This document shows positions 58,501 through 64,000 of a DNA stretch of 64,000 nt, in pieces; the stretch's first letter is position 1, and the number at the start of each line of letters is the position of its first letter. Source of the stretch: Diadema setosum (taxonomy: Eukaryota > Echinodermata > Echinoidea > Diadematoida > Diadematidae); assembly GCA_033980235.1 (NCBI GenBank), contig CM067059.1:26139922-26203921 (forward strand), in the 5' to 3' direction. The notes beneath the pieces were generated by a model that was not told the origin of the DNA, did not search any database, and worked only from the letters and a program-made list of their open reading frames with translations. The translations under genes were made by a program, and so were the position numbers.

Positions 58501-61500
58501 TCACACATTGTCAAAACATTGTACTATAGACCTATTAGGAGAACCATGCATTATGGCGGAGGCATACACCAGTCGCCGTAGCGACATTTCTAGTTTTTTG
58601 TTATTTCTCCATCTCTTTGGAACAAACTCCCTCTTTATATCTGAACTGCTGAAAGTATTGATAAGTTTAAAATGAAAACTTATCTATTTACTCAATCCTA
58701 ATTTTTGTTTTTGTTGTTACATTAACATAATGCTGTATTTTGATCTAATATTTTTTTTCTGTGTTAATGCGCTTAGAAACATCAGTATTAAGCTTTATAC
58801 AAGCGGTATTTTACTATTTTCATTATTATTGACATTGTTTCATGTATTGTTTGTGTGGTGCAGGTTCCTGGGCAATGCAGTAAAAGGGAAGGTCACAGAG
58901 CGAGTCCAATCTGACATAGAAAGTGACTTCAAGGTAACATCAGCATATTACTATGTGATATCATTGATTGCTTTTGTACCTATTCCCTTTATCGGGAATT
59001 CCAGTGCAGTTAAAGATTAGTCTGAAAAGAAGGAGTAGAATTTTCTAAGCACAACAATGACAATTTGATCAAAATCGGATGAAAACTAAGGAAGTTATGA
59101 AATTTTGAAGTTTCCAAAATTTTTCATGAAATGGTTGTTGAACAGTCAATATGAATATGCAAATAGTGAAGTGGTGATGTCATCTGCTCACAACTTGCCA
59201 TATAGTTTGTGCATATAATCTATACATTTCCAGCTTTTCATTCAAATGCAATTATGCCCCAGTCTTAAATCCTTGCATGTATATATCTAACTGATATTAT
59301 TCTGAAGTTAGTCAGTCAGGAATAACATAATGTTTTAACAGAAACAGTGAATTTTTGTCATTTTTTTCACGATTTTGAACTGATTCTTTTTCTGTCATGT
59401 GCAGAAGATGCTTCTCTGTGAATTTCTCATTCCGTTTTTTGATGCAAGTGGATCTTGGTCTGGTTTACATGAATACACAATGTTCATTCCAAAATAGCAA
59501 TATCATATCAAACACACCCCTCTCCTAATGTAGATATGTTTAGGGAATAGAGATAGGAGTATTTGTCGATAGATTCATACTGTGAAATTCTGTCTCTGAA
59601 AGATACCCCAAATATTTTTGGCTGCCAACCTTTCTCAAGCTCTATTTTGCTATAAATTTCAGAGTTTGTCTCGCGCCATCATCAGCATCGCCTGCGGCAT
59701 GGTACATTCCAAGGAGCTCAGAGACTTCTTTTGTGATGTGGTTGAGAAGGTACATGGAATACATTATAGAGTTGACCTTTACAGTGTATTTTCAGCTCAG
59801 ATTTAATCTCTGTGATCATCAATATCGCCTGGGGCATGATTCATTGTTGGTGGCTGTGAGACAGCAGTAACATAGAAATCCTGTGCATGAACATATGTGA
59901 TTAACTTAGCATGTCTTAGTTTCTTTTCATTTTATCATGAAATATAAGCCCACAATCAGCCAAGAAGCCTATTTTACTTTCTTTTTCTTTTTTCAAAGAG
60001 AGGTTGTAGGTGTAATTAAAGAATTACAATTGCATTAATCAAAATGCTTTGGAATCGAGATCGGGCTTCTACAGATGACAGGTTTGACAGGAGGCCAAGG
60101 CAAATGTTGGTTATGATTGATATCCTACATGAACAGATTAACCCTATTGCTGATACTAGAACTTGTCATTAAGCACATCAAAATTTTTATGTGAGATCAG
60201 AAAGTGAAGATTTACTGAAGTATGTGCAGTATGTACAGTGCATTTCTGACCATAAAGTCAAATTTGAACACTTTTTGTCCCCGCCGAACGAGTTCGAGCA
60301 GGGGACTATGAAACGGGCTCCGTATGTGTGTGTGTCCGTCCGTGTGTCCGTCCGTGTGTGATCAAAATCTTCAATTTGCTACTTCTCTGTCATTTATGAG
60401 CCAATTTTGATTCTGTTTGCTTTATATGATAGCACTACATGGGAGCTTTGAAACTTCTACACAGAATTTCAGTCGTGACCTTTGACCTTGACCTTTGACC
60501 TATATTGTACATTTTGCTACAAAATGCTACTCCTTCGCCATTTCTAACCCGATTTCGATTCCGTTTGCTTTATATGATGGCACTAGGTGAGCGCTTCAAA
60601 ACTTCTACACAGAATTTTGACCTTTGACTTCTTTGACCTTTGACCTTGATTTTGACCTGTATTGTACATTTTGCTACAAAATGCTACTCCTTCGCCATTT
60701 CTAACCCGATTTTGATTCCGTTTTCTTTATGTGATGGCACTAGGTGAGGGCTTCAAAACTTCTACACAGAATTTTGACCTTTGACTTCTTTGACCTTTGA
60801 CCTTGATTTTTTGACCTATATTGTACATTTTGCTACAAAATGCTACTCCTTCGCCACTTCTAACCCGATTTCGATTCCGTTTGCTTTATGTGATGGCACT
60901 AGGTGAGGGCTTCAACACTTCTACACAGAATTTTGACCTTTGACTTCTTTGACCTTTGACCTTGATTTTTTGACCTGTATTGTACATTTTGCTACAAAAT
61001 GCTACTCCTTCGCCATTTCTAACCCGATTTTGATTCCGTTTGCTTTATGTGACGGCACTAGGTGAGGGCTTCAACACTTCTACACAGAATTTTGACCTTT
61101 GACTTCTTTGACCTTTGACCTTGATTTTTTGACCCGTATTGTACACTTTGCTACAAAATGCTACTCCTTTGCCACTTCTAACCCGATTTCGATTCCGTTT
61201 GCTTTATGTGATGGCACTAGGTGAGGGCTTCAACACTTCTACACAGAATTTTGACCTTTGACTTCTTTGACCTTTGACCTTGATTTTTTGACCCGTATTG
61301 TACACTTCGCTACAAAATGCTACTCCTTCGCCACTTCTTACCCGATTTCAATTCTGTTTGATTTATGTGATGGCACTAGGTGAGGGCTTCAAAACTTCTA
61401 CACAGAATTTTGACCTTTGACCTTTGACCTTAATTTTTGACCTACATTTTGTTGTACATTTTGCTACAAAATGCTACTCCTTCGCCATTTCTAACCCGAT

Positions 61501-63283
61501 TTCGATTCCGTTTGCTTTATGGGATGGCATTAGGTGAGCGCTTCAAAACTTCTACACAGAATTTTGACCTTTGATTTCTTTGACCTTTGACCTTGATTTT
61601 TGACCTATATTGTACATTTTGCTACAAAATGCTACTTCCGGCGGGGACATATATTACGCACCGCGTAATTTCTACTTTTCCTTGTTTGTTGTTACGCAGA
61701 TGAAGATAGCATCTTTTAATTCTTGTAGAACTACCCACACATTGTACCAGGTAATGACAAACAGGAAGAGAAGTTCAATTTCAATCCCACACTAAATAAA
61801 ACATCAAATTCATAGAGTTCAGTCATCAGCATACCCACATTTTGAGATGAATAATACTTTAGTATTAGCTCGATGCACCAGGAATTTTTGGAAATGTGGA
61901 AAATTTCAAGCTGCGAATAATCTTCGTCATTCTGACTATCGTGCAATAAAACAACATTTTGTCCAAGTTACACAGACATTTTGTCATGTATGGCAATTCT
62001 CACAGAATGCCCTTTGGGAATCAGAGGGGTACATATGCAATATCTAAACATGAAACATTACGCAGCGACCGTGGGTAATAACTATGAGGCCTAGGGTGAT
62101 GATTATAAAGCATTATGCACATCATACGATGAGGCAGTGTGACATTGCTCCATCCAAAAGCGTGTAATGTTTCCGAGCATTGTGGTTTTCATCTTGCTCA
62201 GATCATCGAGCCATGCAAGCAGTCTGGATGGACAGCGGATGACGTGGGCAAGTTTCTGACCATCTACACCAGCAGTAGTCTCCAGGTCGAGGCCATGGGA
62301 AGGTCAGTAGATTGTTCTGGAATCATAAATCACATGAAGTACGGTAAAAGTGGAGATTTTCATGGGATGGAAGTTTTCTCAGATGTCATGTCAGTGGAAA
62401 TTGACACAAAAATAGAAGTGCACAAATTTTTTGCTTGTTATATGTAATATTTTGTTATATGTTTCATGTTAATGGACTTGTATTGTAGGGGTATAACTGC
62501 TGTTATTTGTAGTTTCTTCATCTTTGCTAGTCCTGTAGTGTGAATGAATATGCTGTTACACTGTGGATCAGATGTCTCGTACTGTAGTATGTCCTGCGAA
62601 ACCCATCAGCCACTTGTGGCAGCTGTTAGCTGTTCAAAGTGCTGGCTCATTTGTGATTGTGCGCAAAATTAGAAAGATTTGAAGTGCACCTTACCTGGCC
62701 GAGTGCAAAAAATCATTCATGCAAAATCTCTTTTACAGTAGAACATGTTTTTGCGAAATATTGTGAGAGAGGTTTTCTTTGTTGTTGCTGTTTTGTGTGG
62801 TTGAGTTATTGATCAAGGAGACTTTAATTTGCACAATAATAAGTAAGGTCCAGTGAATACATGAAGAAATCACTCATTATTGCTTATTCTATACATTGAC
62901 TTCTATGTTTATATATTTAGCGAAATGATTAATGTTGGATAAATACCGACTTTTTTGAAATCCATACACACATCATGAACATGAAATATGAAATAATCAT
63001 GTTGTATTTGATTGGCATGACTGTTGAAAATCAACAACACTGCTCTGCTGTTTTAGATTGCACAATTGTGTTAATTTGAGACTTTTGCTTTTTGTCACTT
63101 ATCACTCATTTTCTTTTGAAATGTGAAAAAAAAAATCATTAGTTGAATGTATTTGATTAATTGTTAATTTGAGTCTGTCCTTTGACTTTTTTTTTTCTCT
63201 TTAGGAATCCCAGACTCCACTCAGTCCTTGAGCGCTACATGTCAACTCTGCGGAAGTGCATCCTCACCATGTATCACAGCTGA
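50146..63283 (+). CDS. FIBP: Acidic fibroblast growth factor intracellular-binding protein
   Basis: Intracellular protein that binds internalised FGF1; mostly helical, no enzymatic motif. Ten exons: 50146-50233, 51990-52188, 53256-53382, 54216-54316, 54826-54959, 55926-56034, 58864-58933, 59663-59749, 62202-62302, 63205-63283. They sum to 1095 nt, 364 aa plus TGA, the same length as the long human isoform. Near-identical blocks: [122 protein letters not shown]. The start at 50146 is chosen because human FIBP begins at the same point (MTSEL). Two further in-frame ATGs upstream (50044, 50083) have no homology. The acceptor before exon 5 lacks a strong pyrimidine tract. Intron 6 (56035-58863) and intron 8 (59750-62201) are expanded by transposons. 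Confidence 0.95.
52764..52850 (-). mobile_element. LINE 3' end with (AAT)n tail
   Basis: Minus strand: AAGCGCTTTGGGCCTTGTGG, GGAAAAGCGCACTATAAATA, then AAT/AGT repeats. This is the widespread 3' terminus of non-LTR elements in aquatic animals. FIBP intron 2. Confidence 0.65.
55468..55557. repeat. (CAA)n / (CATCAA)n microsatellite
   Basis: About 90 bp of CAA and CATCAA units in FIBP intron 5. Confidence 0.95.
56230..57010. mobile_element. Tandem-repeat transposon 1 with DR1 motifs
   Basis: FIBP intron 6. A CCGTC run (56282-56305) precedes about four units of roughly 158 bp (anchor TTACGGCGC at 56491, 56650, 56808). Each unit has AGGTCAAAGGTCA (56437, 56595, 56752, 56906) and CCCTTGGGGAGTTGAAG. 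End boundaries are approximate. No frame is intact. Confidence 0.7.
57340..58838 (+). mobile_element. LINE ORF2 C-terminal remnant, split by an insertion
   Basis: Before the insertion: [20 protein letters not shown], then after a frameshift [16 protein letters not shown] and HYGDRAF (to about 57580). After it: [11 protein letters not shown], a TGA where Arg is usual, [18 protein letters not shown] and a stop at 58702. The 3' end has GCGCTTAGAAAC and ATTATT near 58838. This is the normal ending of CR1/L2-type ORF2. 5' truncated. Confidence 0.75.
57583..58595 (+). mobile_element. Tandem-repeat transposon 2 (Helitron/pearl-like) with DR1 motifs
   Basis: The 5' end is a stem (TATGCCTCCGCC with GGCCGGAGGCAT), then CCGTCCGTCC. 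About five units of 149-156 bp follow (CCATATCTC-type anchors at about 57682, 57838, 57990, 58139, 58291). The 3' part has GGCGGAGGCATA, then hairpin GTCGCCGTAGCGAC and ATTTCTAG before T's. Perfect AGGTCAAAGGTCA is at 57788, 58087 and 58102; GGGTCAAAGGTCA is at 57938, 57953 and 58232. Hairpin plus CTAG end is Helitron-like. Confidence 0.7.
59006..59375. mobile_element. MITE family Y, partial copy 3
   Basis: AAAATCGGATGAAAACTAAG and GAACAGTCAATATGAATATG match the family at 43854-44466. The second arm is missing. FIBP intron 7. Confidence 0.65.
60276..61675 (+). mobile_element. Tandem-repeat transposon 3 (Helitron/pearl-like), eight 158-bp units
   Basis: FIBP intron 8. The 5' end is a stem (GTCCCCGCCGAACGAG with AGGGGAC), then CCGTCCGTG. 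TTTGCTACAAAATGCTACTCC-type anchors recur at about 60511, 60668, 60827, 60985, 61145, 61304, 61458 and 61615. Units carry TGACCTTTGACCT, the reverse of AGGTCAAAGGTCA. The 3' end has CGGCGGGGAC, hairpin ATTACGCACCGCGTAAT and TTCTAC before T's. Confidence 0.75.
61676..63204. other. FIBP intron sequence around exon 9
   Basis: Apart from exon 9 (62202-62302) this stretch is AT-rich unique-looking intron with no recognised element. Confidence 0.5.
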
Positions 63284-63423
63284 TAGTGACCATTAGGAGA
63301 TGGACAAGTTACCCCCATCAAAGAATTAGAGACCAAACAAACTTCAACAGTGACAATGGAGTCGATAGCTGACGCGTGTTGGTGACCATGTCATCGCACC
63401 CAGCGACGATGGATCTGTTGCGA

Positions 63424-63429
63424 AATAAA
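63424..63429 (+). terminator. Candidate FIBP polyadenylation signal
   Basis: AATAAA 141 bases after the FIBP stop codon, in the motif GCGAAATAAAAATG. It is the first canonical hexamer downstream. Further A-rich hexamers lie near 63876. Confidence 0.5.
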
Positions 63430-64000
63430 AATGTATCGTCTCACTTAGATACTTCAAGATACAAGTGCAATGGTAGAAATGTTGAACTCTTCTGGAGAAA
63501 TGCGAATTCATCACCCCTGGAGTAATTCCTCATAAGAGATGCCTTCCATTGTGCGGATGGGAAGATAACACACAGAGGCGTAGTGTGTTGCAGCTGATGT
63601 CCTCCTTGGTGTTGAATATTCATAGCAGCCGGAATGAGAGAGAAAACTTCCCCTGCCTGAAATCTGTGTTTATCAACAGTGTTCTGAATGGCTCTGAATG
63701 CACATCAAGGCATGGTGCTGATTTTTTTTTCTTTTGAAGACACACACACACACAAAAAGAGTCGAGTGTGTCAAGTTAAAAGCCAAATTGAGACATTCTA
63801 AACTTGTCTTAAATGATTGAATATGAAAGAGTCAACATATCTAGGTACATATGGACCATCTACTTTTCAACTGAAAATAAAAAAATCTTGTCTCATTAGG
63901 GGTAAATATATCGCAAACACATGTGCATGGCGCAAGATCCCAACACTCGGGATCAAGATTACTCTTGATTGTATATTAAAAAAAAATACTTGTATTCAAG

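Noticed and set aside
1..64000. CRISPR arrays, operons, prophage or bacterial genes
   Set aside because: Spliced animal genes throughout; no spacer-repeat arrays of CRISPR form, and the tandem repeats have no unique spacers.

Overview
This is a 64 kb piece of an intron-rich animal genome. The four genes I can identify are clear metazoan orthologues with canonical GT-AG introns. Introns and spacers are full of non-LTR retrotransposon remnants, foldback MITEs, CGCGAA-type palindromic repeats and tandem-repeat transposons of the kind common in marine invertebrates. Repeat style and protein similarity suggest a marine deuterostome invertebrate, most likely an echinoderm. That placement is inference; nothing in the window proves it.

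Layout: (1) 2948-16190, minus strand: the 5' part of a cytosolic C-1-tetrahydrofolate synthase gene (MTHFD1-like), nine coding exons covering about 251 residues of the dehydrogenase/cyclohydrolase domain. The rest lies beyond the left edge. (2) 16191-32586: no host gene recognised. A decayed CR1/L2-type LINE (17783-21609, minus) carries a 3.2 kb Harbinger-like element with a TTA target duplication at its ORF2 start. That element contains an array of about 190-bp repeats alternating between two types. A LINE ORF1-like fragment lies at 27891-28762. (3) 32587-37867, plus strand: a complete seven-exon CRTAC1 (cartilage acidic protein 1) gene of 590 codons without the C-terminal EGF-like part. (4) 42393-49776, minus strand: a complete seven-exon RDH13-type retinol dehydrogenase, 346 aa. 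(5) 50146-63283, plus strand: a complete ten-exon FIBP gene, 364 aa. RDH13 and FIBP are head to head with 369 bp between start codons; CRTAC1 and RDH13 are tail to tail.

The genes do not form one pathway: folate one-carbon metabolism, an extracellular calcium-binding protein, retinoid redox, and an FGF1-binding intracellular protein. The only functional link the sequence suggests is the shared RDH13/FIBP promoter interval.

Most interesting points: the folate enzyme has Gln where the family has its catalytic cyclohydrolase Lys. Three tandem-repeat transposons in FIBP introns share a period of about 155-160 bp and carry many AGGTCAAAGGTCA (DR1 nuclear-receptor type) sites; two of them share Helitron-like ends. 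A LINE remnant in FIBP intron 6 is split by one of these elements. Several MITEs have clean target duplications (TAA, TTA, TTAA, 6 bp, 8 bp). All exon joins were worked out by eye.
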